From Bacteroidota bacterium (lineage in GTDB: Bacteria > Bacteroidota > Bacteroidia > NS11-12g > UBA9320), in the NCBI GenBank assembly GCA_016124755.1, contig WGNA01000001.1, forward strand, positions 1-46,052: a DNA stretch of 46,052 bases. The letters are read 5' to 3'. This document shows, one piece after another, positions 1 to 7,775 of the stretch (position 1 is the stretch's first letter; each line of letters begins with the position of its first letter). Position numbers and translations under genes: made by a program. The notes under the pieces were generated by a model, which saw only the letters and a program-made list of their open reading frames with translations, was not told the DNA's origin and did no database searches.

Positions 1-90
1 AACGGGGAAGGAGAGAGCGGAGAGCACAGAGCGGGAGATCGGGGATCTGTTGATTGTTCTTTACCCTACAGCAAAGCACAATTTACCGGC

Positions 91-128
91 ATGGGCCATA
101 TTTGTGAGGCCAGGCATGCCTGGCCCAT
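91..128. repeat. Nested palindrome / inverted repeat
   Basis: A perfect 18-bp palindrome (GGCCAGGCATGCCTGGCC, 108-125) lies next to a second inverted pair, ATGGGCCA at 91-98 and TGGCCCAT at 121-128. The two arrangements share the right arm, so the DNA or RNA could form either of two hairpins. No T-run follows on either strand, so it is not a typical terminator. It lies outside any credible gene; its function is unknown. Confidence 0.7.
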
Positions 129-238
129 ACATATGCGGAGCTTGCCAACTTGCCCTTACAGATAAACCTACCGCCCGGATCTTGGTTTAAAGAAATCCCG
201 CCCCTTTACACTCTCGCACTATTGCTATTTCGCACTTT

Positions 239-351
239 GCCCGGTTTACAGTTACAGTTTCTGTTACAGTTACAGTTTCCGTTACCATTTCCGCTCTCCT
301 GCTCTTCGCTCTTTTGTTCTTTGTTACAGTTACCGTTACCGTTACTGTTTC
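239..351. repeat. Degenerate GTTACN hexamer tracts
   Basis: Short runs of GTTACN, with N usually A, G or C, occur at about 239-296 and 324-351, broken by pyrimidine-rich filler. The same hexamers recur inside the larger tandem units downstream and again at about 1016-1040. Translated frames across them give low-complexity peptides of Thr-Val or Leu-Gln type, so I treat the tract as noncoding. Hexamer tracts of this kind can change length by slippage. Confidence 0.75.
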
Positions 352-370
352 CCACTCTTTTGTTCTCCGC

Positions 371-1016
371 TTCACTTACTTCGCTTCGCTCAGTATGACG
401 ATTTGCGTTTCGTGAATTAAGAGATTCTTCGCACAACTCAGAATTGATAACGCTCTCCCGGTATTCGTTTTTAACCCAATCATGTTCCAGTTCCAGTTAC
501 GGTTACAGTTACTGATTCCGCTCTTCCGCACTTTGCTTCAGTAACTTCGCTTCGCTCAGTGTGACGATTTGCGTTCGGTGAAATAAGAGATTCATCGCAC
601 AGCTCAGAATCGATACCGCTCTCCCGGAATTCGTTTTTTTAACACCCGTTCCAGTTACGGTTACAGTTACCGATTCCGCTCTCCCGCACTTTGCTTCAGT
701 TACTTCACTTCGTTCAGTATGACGATTTGCGTTTCGTGAATTAAGAGATTCTTCGCACGGCTCAGAATTGATACCGCTTTCCCGGTATTCGTTTTTTTAA
801 TACCCGTTCATGTTCCAGTTCCAGTTACAGTTACCGATTCCGCTCTCCCGCACTTTGCTTCAGTTACTTCACTTCGTTCAGTATGACGATTTGCGTTCGG
901 TGAAATAAGAGATTCTTCGCACAACTCAGAATTGATAACGCTCTCCCTGTATTCGTTTTTTAACACCCGATCATGTTCCGGTTACCGTTTCCCGCTCTTC
1001 CGCTCTTTGCTTCATG
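371..1016. repeat. Four tandem copies of a ~160-bp unit
   Basis: A conserved core (CAGTATGACG or CAGTGTGACG, then ATTTGCG, then AAGAGATTC, GCAC, CTCAGAAT and a CTCTCCC-like block) starts at 391, 557, 715 and 879, giving periods of 166, 158 and 164 bp. Each unit ends with GTTACN or GTTCCA hexamers and a CCGCTCT...CACTTTGCTTCA block. The TTCGCTCAGTATGACG core, read on the minus strand, gives the HTERSEVS peptide common in false gene calls from bacterial intergenic repeats. No open frame is conserved across the four units. The copies differ by substitutions and small indels, so the array is old or evolving. Confidence 0.85.
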
Positions 1017-1047
1017 TTACCGTTACGGTTACAGTTACCGTTTCTCC

Positions 1048-1055
1048 TATTTTTG
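1048..1055 (+). promoter_or_regulatory. Bacteroidota -7 element for the LytTR regulator
   Basis: TATTTTTG matches TAnnTTTG and ends five bases before the GTG chosen as start of the regulator, so the transcript would be nearly leaderless. The region where a -33 element should lie consists of GTTACN hexamers (about 1016-1040). Confidence 0.55.
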
Positions 1056-1059
1056 TTTC

Positions 1060-1773
1060 GTGAAGATAAAAACCCTGATTGTTGATGATGAAATAATGGC
1101 CCGTAAGTCGATGGAGCGGTTGGTCCAGAAGCATCCGGATCTGGAATGGGTCGCGACTTGCGAAAGTGGTCAAGAGGCATTAACGGTAATGGAGAATTCC
1201 GAGATAGATTTAATTCTGCTGGATGTGGAAATGCCGGGAATGACGGGGTTTGAATTTCTGGATTCGCTGTTTGTCGTTCCGAACATCATACTCACTACAA
1301 CAAAGGAGAACTACGCTTTCGATGCTTTTCAATATCAGGTGACCGACTATCTCAAGAAGCCAATTACAATTCCCAGATTTAATACAGCAATCGAAAAACT
1401 CGTACAGCTAAATAAAATCAAAAACCAACAAATCAACAAAGCCGAAGAAAACGCTTTGAATGAAGAAGACATTTTTCTAAAGGTTGATTCGAGATTAATA
1501 CGAGTGCATTATAAAGACATCCTTTTTATTGAAAACGTCGGTGATTATGCGAAGGTTGTTACCACCTCAGATCCATTGATTGTTCATGCCACCATGCGAA
1601 ATCTGGAAGAAAGACTTCCGGCAACCACTTTTATGAGAATTCACAGAAGCTATATCGTTAACCTGTTACATATCCGCGATATCGAACAAAATTCCATTCA
1701 GGTCGGAGGAAAATTAATACCTGTGAGCCGGGCAGCGAAACCGGATCTCTTAAAAAGATTAAACTTGCTATAA
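1060..1773 (+). CDS. LytTR-family response regulator (AlgR/AgrA-like)
   Basis: DNA-binding response regulator of 237 aa. The N-terminal receiver starts TLIVDDE (acidic pocket D9, D10), has the phosphoacceptor D55 in LLDVEMPG and the conserved Lys in YLKKP (about K100). After a linker near 112-133, a LytTR domain follows, with FLKVDSRLIRVHYKDILFIE and the MRIHRSYIVNL helix-strand typical of the family. The open frame extends upstream to 973, but that extension only translates GTTACN repeats and lies upstream of the TAnnTTTG box, so GTG at 1060 is the better start. Such proteins usually pair with a LytS-type membrane kinase; none is adjacent. The next gene begins 11 bases downstream on the same strand and is probably cotranscribed. 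Confidence 0.9.
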   Translation: MKIKTLIVDDEIMARKSMERLVQKHPDLEWVATCESGQEALTVMENSEIDLILLDVEMPGMTGFEFLDSLFVVPNIILTTTKENYAFDAFQYQVTDYLKKPITIPRFNTAIEKLVQLNKIKNQQINKAEENALNEEDIFLKVDSRLIRVHYKDILFIENVGDYAKVVTTSDPLIVHATMRNLEERLPATTFMRIHRSYIVNLLHIRDIEQNSIQVGGKLIPVSRAAKPDLLKRLNLL

Positions 1774-1784
1774 TTAAATATTAA

Positions 1785-2357
1785 GTGGAAGAGGTTTACC
1801 AAACAGATCAGGAAATTACGAATCAGGATTTTACACAGCAGTTATTCCCCAGAGGAGATTATGAAAACTGTGTTTTTGTTAATTGCTTATTTACAAATGC
1901 CGACTTATCTGCGTCCCGATTTACGGAATGTGAATTTGATTCCTGCGATCTGAGTAATGCCAAAATAAAACAAACCGGATTTCAGGATGTGGTTTTCAGA
2001 AAGTGCAAACTTCTCGGACTTCACTTTGATTATTGCCGTGAAAACCTTTTCAGCGTTTCGTTTTATGATTGCCAGTTGGATTATGCCTGTTTTTTTCAGA
2101 GATCGATGAAGAAAACTGTTTTTAAAAATTGCCGGATGCAGGAAGTCGATTTTTCCGAAACGGATTTAAGCGAATCGGTAATCACTGATTGTGATCTTTC
2201 ATTAGCAACGTTCGACAGAACCCGATTAGTAAAATCGGATTTGAGAAATTCGGTCGGATTTCAAATTGATCCGGAAAATAACTTTATTGAAGGAGCCCGG
2301 TTTTCAAGGGAATCTCTGCCGGGTTTGTTGGTAAGATTTAAGATTAGAATTGATTAA
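1785..2357 (+). CDS. Pentapeptide-repeat protein (Qnr/MfpA-like fold)
   Basis: Protein of 190 aa built almost wholly from A(D/N)LxX-type quintets, for example CLFTNADLSASRFTECEF, CDLSNAKI and ETDLSESVITDCDLSLATF. It should fold as a right-handed quadrilateral beta-helix. A break near residues 80-100 (YCRENLFSVSFYDCQL) resembles the loop position in Qnr-type proteins, and the length is slightly below the roughly 215 aa of Qnr. Family members in Bacteroidota are common; some protect gyrase, most have no known role, so no resistance function is claimed. The start is GTG, 11 bases after the response regulator, suggesting cotranscription. Confidence 0.8.
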   Translation: MEEVYQTDQEITNQDFTQQLFPRGDYENCVFVNCLFTNADLSASRFTECEFDSCDLSNAKIKQTGFQDVVFRKCKLLGLHFDYCRENLFSVSFYDCQLDYACFFQRSMKKTVFKNCRMQEVDFSETDLSESVITDCDLSLATFDRTRLVKSDLRNSVGFQIDPENNFIEGARFSRESLPGLLVRFKIRID

Positions 2358-2360
2358 TTA

Positions 2361-4895
2361 TCACGCTAATTGTTTAATATAATTCTGCATTCTTTCCAAT
2401 TCACTAATGATTAATGAACGGGTGCTTTCGAATGCATCGGTTATTTCATTAACTTTTAGCATAAAGTCTTCATTTTTCTCATCTGCGAGCTTTTCTGCAT
2501 CTGAGCACATGACCGAAATTGCCGGCAATCCTACCATTTGAAAAGTGGGTTTAATGCGATGAATAATAGTGCGTATTTCCGCCGTTTTGTTTTGTTTAAT
2601 GAATTCCTGAACCCGCTTCAATTCATCGGGAGTATTACTCAAAAATGTGCTGAAAATATCTGCCGCATATTCAATATCATTATCGTACGAATCGATTAAC
2701 AATTGTCTGTCAAGTTCTTTTGAAAAGTGGAATTCAGATTCGGTAAATTCAGGTTCCGGCTCAACAGAGCCATAACCGAGATAATAATTTAGAATAGTAT
2801 AAAGATCACGTGGTGTGAATGGCTTTGGTAAAAGATCATCCAGTCCGGCTTCCTCCAATTGCGAGATATGACTCGACATCGTCATGGCTGACAAGGCAAT
2901 TATGGGAACATCATTATATCTGGTTATTTCACGAATTCGGGCTGTGGCTTCAAACCCGTCAACACCGGGCATTTGAATATCCATCAGAATTATATCGTAC
3001 GAATTCTGTGCAGCCATTTGAATTGCCTCAGCTCCGTTTTCGGCCAGATCGTAATTTATTCCTACTTTAGCCAGCAACATATCGAGATATTTCTGATTGA
3101 GTTTATTGTCTTCTGCCACCAGCGCTCTTTTACTTCTTACACTGGCATGCAATTCCCACTCGTTTCCGGTTTTTTCTTTGGTTCTGATGAGTTTACCGGT
3201 TTTTCCAAACGAAATGGTAAAGGAAAATGTGCTTCCTTTTTCTTCTTCACTGGTAACACTCACTTCAGATCCCAGAAGTTGCAATAATTTTTGTGTAATT
3301 GTGAGTCCTAATCCGGTACCACCGTGCCGTTTGGTTGAACTCATTGCAGCCTGATGGAACTTATCAAAAATGTGCGGTAATTGTTCCTGTGAAATACCAA
3401 TGCCCGAATCGTGAATGGCAAACCGCACCTGAATTTGATCATCCGATTCCGAAGGCAGAATTTCCGTTTCAATACAAATTTTGCCCTGATCGGTGAATTT
3501 TTCTGCGTTACCAACGAGGTTCATCAGAATTTGATTAATCAGCAACGGATCGCCATTAACCAATTCGTCTAACTGACCATTAATATCCAATGAAACTTCA
3601 ATATTCTTTTCGCGCGCTTTAACCGAAAAAGTATTTTGAATATTTTCCAGAATTTCCAGCAGATTAAAATCCTCATTTCGAATTATAACTGAGCCGGCTT
3701 CGAGTTTAGAAACATCGAGAATATCATTAATCAAACTGTGCAGAAGGCGCGATGAATGTGTAATTATTTTAACGAGATCGTGTTGTTCGTCGTTGAGAGG
3801 GGACTCTTTTAAAATGTGCGTCATTCCAATAATGGAATTTAACGGGGTTCTAATTTCGTGACTCATATTCGCCAGAAATTCATGTTCTGCCATTTGAGCT
3901 TTTTCGGCTTTTAAACGGGCTTCCTGCAGATCGCGTTCGAGATTTTTACGTTCGGTGATGTCGTAGTGAATTCCTGCTGTTCCGGCTACTTCACCCGACT
4001 CATTATAAAAAGGTGCTCCTGAAATAAGTACCCATATTTCCTCACCATCTTTTCTTTTTAATTTAATTTCATAAGTGTCGGCAATTCCTTTAGATCGCTG
4101 CTGATGCTGAAGATCCATTACCGCTTTAAACTCCGGCACGAGCAATAATTCCTCTGCGTTTTGCCCGACAAGTTCCTGACGTGAATATCCACTCATTTCA
4201 CAGAAGCGATCGTATGCGTTCAGAATAATTCCATGATTGTCGACTTCCATAATTCCGAGTTCCATATTTTCAATCATGGACCGGTATTTCATCTCACTTT
4301 TACGAAGCTCTTCTTTTACATTAATCAGCGCTTTTTCGCTTTCGATCTGTTGGGTAATGTCGCGGGCGTAGGCAGAGAAATAAACGCGATTTCCCATTTC
4401 AACCCTTCGCACTTTCTGCCCGATCCACCGGTGTTCACCCTGTCTGGTAATTATTGGAAATTCGAGATAGCTCGCCTGCTCATTTTTATCCCGGAAATGA
4501 ATATAAAATCCGAGAACTCTTTCCACATGATCGGGATCAATAAATTCGGTAAAGTGCTGCCCGATAATTTCTGATTCGTCGTAACCGAATAATTCTTTAG
4601 CAACTTGATTTACAAATTCGAAATACCCATCCGTACTAATATTAAATATTATATCCTGTGCTGTTTCAACCAGTGTTCTGTATCGCAATTCACTTTCAAC
4701 CAACTGTGTGTTGCGTGTTCTGATTTCTTCCTCGAGTTTTTCATTAAATTGTTTGAGTTGGTTATTTGCTTCAAACAATTCCAGCGATCTTTTTTCAAGA
4801 AAATCCTCTGCTTGCTGACGGGCTTTACGTTCCCTTTCAACTTTTCTTTTGAGGATTTCAATTTCCCTTTGTTCAGATGAGTTGTTCGGAATCAT
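2361..4895 (-). CDS. Hybrid sensor histidine kinase, PAS-PAS-HisKA-HATPase-REC-HPt
   Basis: Soluble hybrid kinase of 844 aa from ATG at 4895; a TTG at 4934 would overlap the H-NOX gene. It begins with a coiled coil (about 5-70), followed by two PAS domains (about 70-185 and 200-315), the HisKA H-box with H346 in FLANMSHEIRTPLN, and an HATPase with N463 (NLVGNAEKF), D496 (DSGIGIS) and GGTGLGL. A receiver follows with D639 (MDIQMPG) and K691, then an HPt domain with H779 (IIHRIKP). There are no membrane segments, so the input is cytosolic. It lies directly downstream of an H-NOX gene, the usual arrangement for H-NOX-associated kinases. A complete phosphorelay sits in one chain; the output regulator is not next to it, although the LytTR gene is close. 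Confidence 0.93.
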   Translation of the reverse strand: MIPNNSSEQREIEILKRKVERERKARQQAEDFLEKRSLELFEANNQLKQFNEKLEEEIRTRNTQLVESELRYRTLVETAQDIIFNISTDGYFEFVNQVAKELFGYDESEIIGQHFTEFIDPDHVERVLGFYIHFRDKNEQASYLEFPIITRQGEHRWIGQKVRRVEMGNRVYFSAYARDITQQIESEKALINVKEELRKSEMKYRSMIENMELGIMEVDNHGIILNAYDRFCEMSGYSRQELVGQNAEELLLVPEFKAVMDLQHQQRSKGIADTYEIKLKRKDGEEIWVLISGAPFYNESGEVAGTAGIHYDITERKNLERDLQEARLKAEKAQMAEHEFLANMSHEIRTPLNSIIGMTHILKESPLNDEQHDLVKIITHSSRLLHSLINDILDVSKLEAGSVIIRNEDFNLLEILENIQNTFSVKAREKNIEVSLDINGQLDELVNGDPLLINQILMNLVGNAEKFTDQGKICIETEILPSESDDQIQVRFAIHDSGIGISQEQLPHIFDKFHQAAMSSTKRHGGTGLGLTITQKLLQLLGSEVSVTSEEEKGSTFSFTISFGKTGKLIRTKEKTGNEWELHASVRSKRALVAEDNKLNQKYLDMLLAKVGINYDLAENGAEAIQMAAQNSYDIILMDIQMPGVDGFEATARIREITRYNDVPIIALSAMTMSSHISQLEEAGLDDLLPKPFTPRDLYTILNYYLGYGSVEPEPEFTESEFHFSKELDRQLLIDSYDNDIEYAADIFSTFLSNTPDELKRVQEFIKQNKTAEIRTIIHRIKPTFQMVGLPAISVMCSDAEKLADEKNEDFMLKVNEITDAFESTRSLIISELERMQNYIKQLA

Positions 4896-4917
4896 CTCCG
4901 TGCAAAGATTTAAAGTG

Positions 4918-5457
4918 TTAACGATTGAGTTCAATTACGAAGATAGTTGAGTCGTGATTCGGATCTGAAATGGAATTTACAGTTCCCGATTTTTTATAAT
5001 GTTCTAATGAAGCTTCAATTAATCCTCTCGCAAGTTCAGCGAGATGGCGCGCAGATGTGTACTTCATTTCAAGTTTGAAATCGTTGGTTCGATTAGTTTG
5101 GAATGAAGGTAATTCAGCATCCGGATATAACTTTAGAACCTCCCGGTGTATATGGTTTTCGATGGATTCCAGAAAATCAAATGGATGTTTACACCGGTTA
5201 AAAAATTCGGGATATAGATTTAGAAATGTCCCGAATAAATGATGCCCGAAATCATTAAGAAGATTCTTTGAATCACAGGAGGTTTCGCGACATAGCGTTT
5301 TAATGAGTTGATGAAGTTCTGAAATGTCATACGTTCCAACGGACGTGTATGCGCCGCCGGAAGGTAATTCCGACTGATTGATAATGGTGTCGACAACCCC
5401 GTCGCCATATTGGTTTTCGATCATCGATAGAAATTCCGTAAATACAATACCTTTCAT
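4918..5457 (-). CDS. H-NOX heme nitric oxide/oxygen-binding sensor
   Basis: Stand-alone heme sensor of 179 aa, close to the usual 180-190 aa. The heme ligand motif is IHREVLKLYPDAELP, with proximal His H104, and the propionate-binding YxSxR motif is YTSAR at 133-137. The N-terminus MKGIVFTEFLSMIENQYGD is typical. H-NOX proteins bind NO, and sometimes O2, and control a partner kinase or cyclase. Here the partner is almost certainly the hybrid kinase 22 bases downstream. Whether it binds O2 depends on a distal-pocket Tyr that I cannot assign without a structure alignment. I see no clear separate promoter directly upstream, only a terminator-ended leader region. Confidence 0.95.
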   Translation of the reverse strand: MKGIVFTEFLSMIENQYGDGVVDTIINQSELPSGGAYTSVGTYDISELHQLIKTLCRETSCDSKNLLNDFGHHLFGTFLNLYPEFFNRCKHPFDFLESIENHIHREVLKLYPDAELPSFQTNRTNDFKLEMKYTSARHLAELARGLIEASLEHYKKSGTVNSISDPNHDSTIFVIELNR

Positions 5458-5501
5458 TTATTAATAACACTTGGATTTTCGAGTAGAACATTAGCTTTCA
5501 C

Positions 5502-5530
5502 AAAAACAGGCGCACCCTCCCGGATGCGCC
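5502..5530 (-). terminator. Rho-independent terminator upstream of H-NOX
   Basis: On the minus strand GGCGCA (5525-5530) pairs with TGCGCC (5509-5514) around a ten-base loop and is followed by TGTTTTTG. It ends about 45 bases before the H-NOX start codon. Confidence 0.7.
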
Positions 5531-5692
5531 CTTGCATTACTAAGATCAAATAGTTTAAGTAGTTAATAAGTCCGTGCAATTGAAACAACACGGTTTCATC
5601 ATTCAAGTAGTTGAGTGTTATGTAGTCGCGCAGCAAACTGCGTTGTATTTTTTGTATGCGACTGATCATGCGACTGATCTTTTTGTCTTTCG
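5505..5692 (-). ncRNA. Candidate structured small RNA or leader RNA
   Basis: The minus strand carries a near-consensus -7 box CACCTTTG (5699-5706), then about 190 nt with several hairpins: CGCAG-TTTG-CTGCG (5629-5642), GAAAC-GTTTC (5582-5597) and the terminator at 5502-5530. A 12-bp exact tandem duplication (ATGCGACTGATC on the plus strand, 5656-5679) lies near the 5' end. A minus-strand frame across this stretch runs into the H-NOX start with an ATGA overlap. Starting at the internal ATG it would encode a 71-aa Leu/Ile/Asn-rich peptide of no known family, so a small coupled gene is the alternative. I favour an RNA because the promoter-like box falls inside the longer frame and the terminator lies inside the short one. 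It does not look like 6S RNA, tmRNA or RNase P RNA. Confidence 0.35.
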
Positions 5693-5706
5693 ACGGTGCA
5701 AAGGTG

Positions 5707-6168
5707 TTGTGGCGGGAGAAGCAGGATGATGATTTTCGATGTTTGGTAAAAAACGGGCGCTGTTTGGTAAAGCCAAGCCACTTTTCGGGATAAAAGAATT
5801 CTTTATTCAGAACGCACACCACGAAAAGGCAAACGACGTTGTCTGCATGTACATGAGTTACTCCGGCAGTTTTCCCTTTTTCGAACACACCCTTTCAACC
5901 TGTGAAGCGGAATCGTTTGAATGGTTTGTTTTAGTTCCGCAAACCATTACTTCTATCAACAGGGATAAAAGCAATTGTCACTCTACTCTCGAATCGTTTT
6001 CCGGATTCTTTGGGTGAATCAAATGAGATCTTACTATACAGAAGCCGATCAGATTTATTAAATGGCTTCGAGTACCTTCATGTGGGTCCTATGCTCATTC
6101 GTTGCGGGCAACGATTTACTTAGGATAACTTATGTTTACCAAGAATTTGTTCGCAATGGCTATTAAAG
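5707..6168. other. Intergenic stretch between galE and the H-NOX leader
   Basis: I see no convincing gene here. A plus-strand open frame of 92 codons from 5739 gives a composition unlike a real protein. A short CGTTG-CGGG-CAACG hairpin near 6099-6112 lies downstream of galE but has no T-run. Confidence 0.5.
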
Positions 6169-7188
6169 TTAAACGTTGTGATTCAGCGACTGCTCCCAAT
6201 TCCAGGCCGAACGAAGCATTTCTTCTAAATTTCGTTTGGGTTTCCAGTTTAAAAGTGAGGTCGCTTTAGTGATGTCGGCATAAACTTTTTCTACGTCTCC
6301 GGGTCTTCGTTCCGCAATTTCAAATGGGATTGTAATTCCGGTAGCTTCTTTAAACGCATAGATCATTTCTAAAACAGTCTGTCCTTCGCCGCTACCCAGA
6401 TTTACCGCTTCAAAGTCTGCAGTTTTTCCGCTCATCAAAGCATCCAATGCGAGAACGTGAGCTTCTGCAATATCCATCACGTGGATGTAGTCGCGAACGC
6501 AGGAACCATCTCTGGTCTCGTAATCTCCACCGAAGACCCGGAGCATTTTGCGTTTCCCGATTGCGGTTTCAGTGATGTACGGAACGAGGTGGTGTGGTTC
6601 TCCATGTTGAAATTCACCTATCAGAGTGGATTGATGTGCGCCGATCGGATTGAAATAGCGGAGACACATCACCCGGATGTCTCCTGTAGCTACAGCATCC
6701 TGAAAAATCTGTTCGCACATTATTTTGGTACTTCCGTATGGTGATTCAGCTTTTTTGATGGGTGCCAGTTCGTTAACCGGAACAGAATCGGGCTGACCAT
6801 AAACCGTACAGGAAGAGGAGAACACAATGTTCTTCACTTTGTGTCTGGAACAGCAATCAATGAGATTGAGGGTTGAAACCAGATTGTTATAATAATATTC
6901 AGTTGGTTTTTCTACCGATTCGTTCACCAGCAACAAAGCCGCAAAATGAATTACTCCGGATAGTTCCGGATGTTTCAGAAAAACTTCGTCGAGAGCGTTT
7001 TTATCACACATTTCCGTTTGGTGAAATGTGAGTTTTTCCCCGGTGAGATTCTCCAACCGACCGAGCATTGAGATATCGGAATTGGAAAGGTTATCAATGA
7101 TAACCACATCGTGTCCGGCTTCAATTAAACAGGTAACCGTATGTGAACCGATGTAACCAAGTCCGCCGGTTACCAGTACACTAGCCAT
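6169..7188 (-). CDS. galE: UDP-glucose 4-epimerase
   Basis: Extended short-chain dehydrogenase of 339 aa that interconverts UDP-glucose and UDP-galactose, or the N-acetyl forms, in the cytosol. The NAD-binding GGLGYIGSHT motif is at 8-17, the catalytic Ser region is SSSCTVYG (124-131), and Y151/K155 form the YxxxK pair in YGSTK. The length and the C-terminal GDVEKVYAD...LNWKP stretch are standard for GalE. It is the last gene of a five-gene nucleotide-sugar operon and overlaps the acetyltransferase by 8 bases. In this context it probably supplies sugars for polysaccharide or glycan synthesis. Confidence 0.93.
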   Translation of the reverse strand: MASVLVTGGLGYIGSHTVTCLIEAGHDVVIIDNLSNSDISMLGRLENLTGEKLTFHQTEMCDKNALDEVFLKHPELSGVIHFAALLLVNESVEKPTEYYYNNLVSTLNLIDCCSRHKVKNIVFSSSCTVYGQPDSVPVNELAPIKKAESPYGSTKIMCEQIFQDAVATGDIRVMCLRYFNPIGAHQSTLIGEFQHGEPHHLVPYITETAIGKRKMLRVFGGDYETRDGSCVRDYIHVMDIAEAHVLALDALMSGKTADFEAVNLGSGEGQTVLEMIYAFKEATGITIPFEIAERRPGDVEKVYADITKATSLLNWKPKRNLEEMLRSAWNWEQSLNHNV

Positions 7189-7756
7189 TCAACAAGCTAA
7201 CTATGTTGTTGTGTTTGTAGTAGCTGTCTTTTCCTTCCGGACAAACCGCAATACCTTTCTCGTTAAATTCCAACCGACGACCGGCTTTGCTCATCCAGCC
7301 AATTCGTTTGGCGGGATTTCCGACAACCAGTTCAAATGGATTTACATTTCTGGTTACAACCGCACCGGCACCAATAAATGCATATTCACCCAACTCAATT
7401 CCACACACAATAGTTGCATTAGCACCAATGGTTGCACCTTTTCTCAGCAAAGTCTTTTCGTATTGTCCGCGTCTGTTTATACCCGACCTTGGATTTAAAA
7501 CATTGGTAAAAACCGCAGAGGGTCCGAGGAAAACATCGTCTTCGCAAATCACCCCGCTGTAAACGCTCACATTATTTTGAATCTTTACGTTGTTGCCAAT
7601 TTCAACACCGGGAGAAATCACAACGTTCTGTCCGATGTTGCAATCACGACCGATCTTACAATCCGGCATGATGTGACTGAAGTGCCAGATCTTAGTGCCA
7701 TCACCGATTTGGCAACCGTCGTCGATAACCGAAGTTTCATGTTTGAAGAAAGACAT
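7181..7756 (-). CDS. Hexapeptide-repeat N-acetyltransferase (WbpD/WlbB-like)
   Basis: Left-handed beta-helix acetyltransferase of 191 aa with many hexapeptide turns (IGDGTKIW, IGRDCNIG, IGNNVKI, IGANATIVCG) and the C-terminal VVGNPAKRIGWM. The pattern HETSVIDDGCQIGDGTKIWHF near the start closely matches enzymes that acetylate UDP-3-amino-GlcNAcA with acetyl-CoA, in the pathway to UDP-ManNAc(3NAc)A. The WbpE-like aminotransferase at the head of the same operon would make its substrate. The dehydrogenase step between UDP-GlcNAcA and the 3-keto sugar is not in the window. Acetylation of a different amino sugar is the main alternative. Confidence 0.85.
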   Translation of the reverse strand: MSFFKHETSVIDDGCQIGDGTKIWHFSHIMPDCKIGRDCNIGQNVVISPGVEIGNNVKIQNNVSVYSGVICEDDVFLGPSAVFTNVLNPRSGINRRGQYEKTLLRKGATIGANATIVCGIELGEYAFIGAGAVVTRNVNPFELVVGNPAKRIGWMSKAGRRLEFNEKGIAVCPEGKDSYYKHNNIVSLLNG

Positions 7757-7775
7757 AGTGAGATTTAATGGTTTT

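Noticed and set aside
206-436. Minus-strand frame with the HTERSEVS peptide
   Set aside because: It is a translation of the intergenic repeat core and GTTACN tracts; the composition is repetitive and not protein-like.
371-1016. CRISPR array
   Set aside because: Period is about 160 bp with no constant 25-40-bp repeat and unique spacer pattern, and no cas genes are present.
5505-5692. tracrRNA-like RNA for a type II CRISPR system
   Set aside because: The size and terminator fit loosely, but no cas9, repeat array or matching anti-repeat is seen in the window.
5454-5888. 144-codon minus-strand frame upstream of H-NOX
   Set aside because: A promoter-like box and a terminator fall inside it and its first half has an unlikely composition; only the last 71 codons remain as a possible coupled gene, noted with the RNA candidate.
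5739-6017. 92-codon plus-strand frame
   Set aside because: No homology pattern, no start signal, and it overlaps the region opposite the H-NOX leader.
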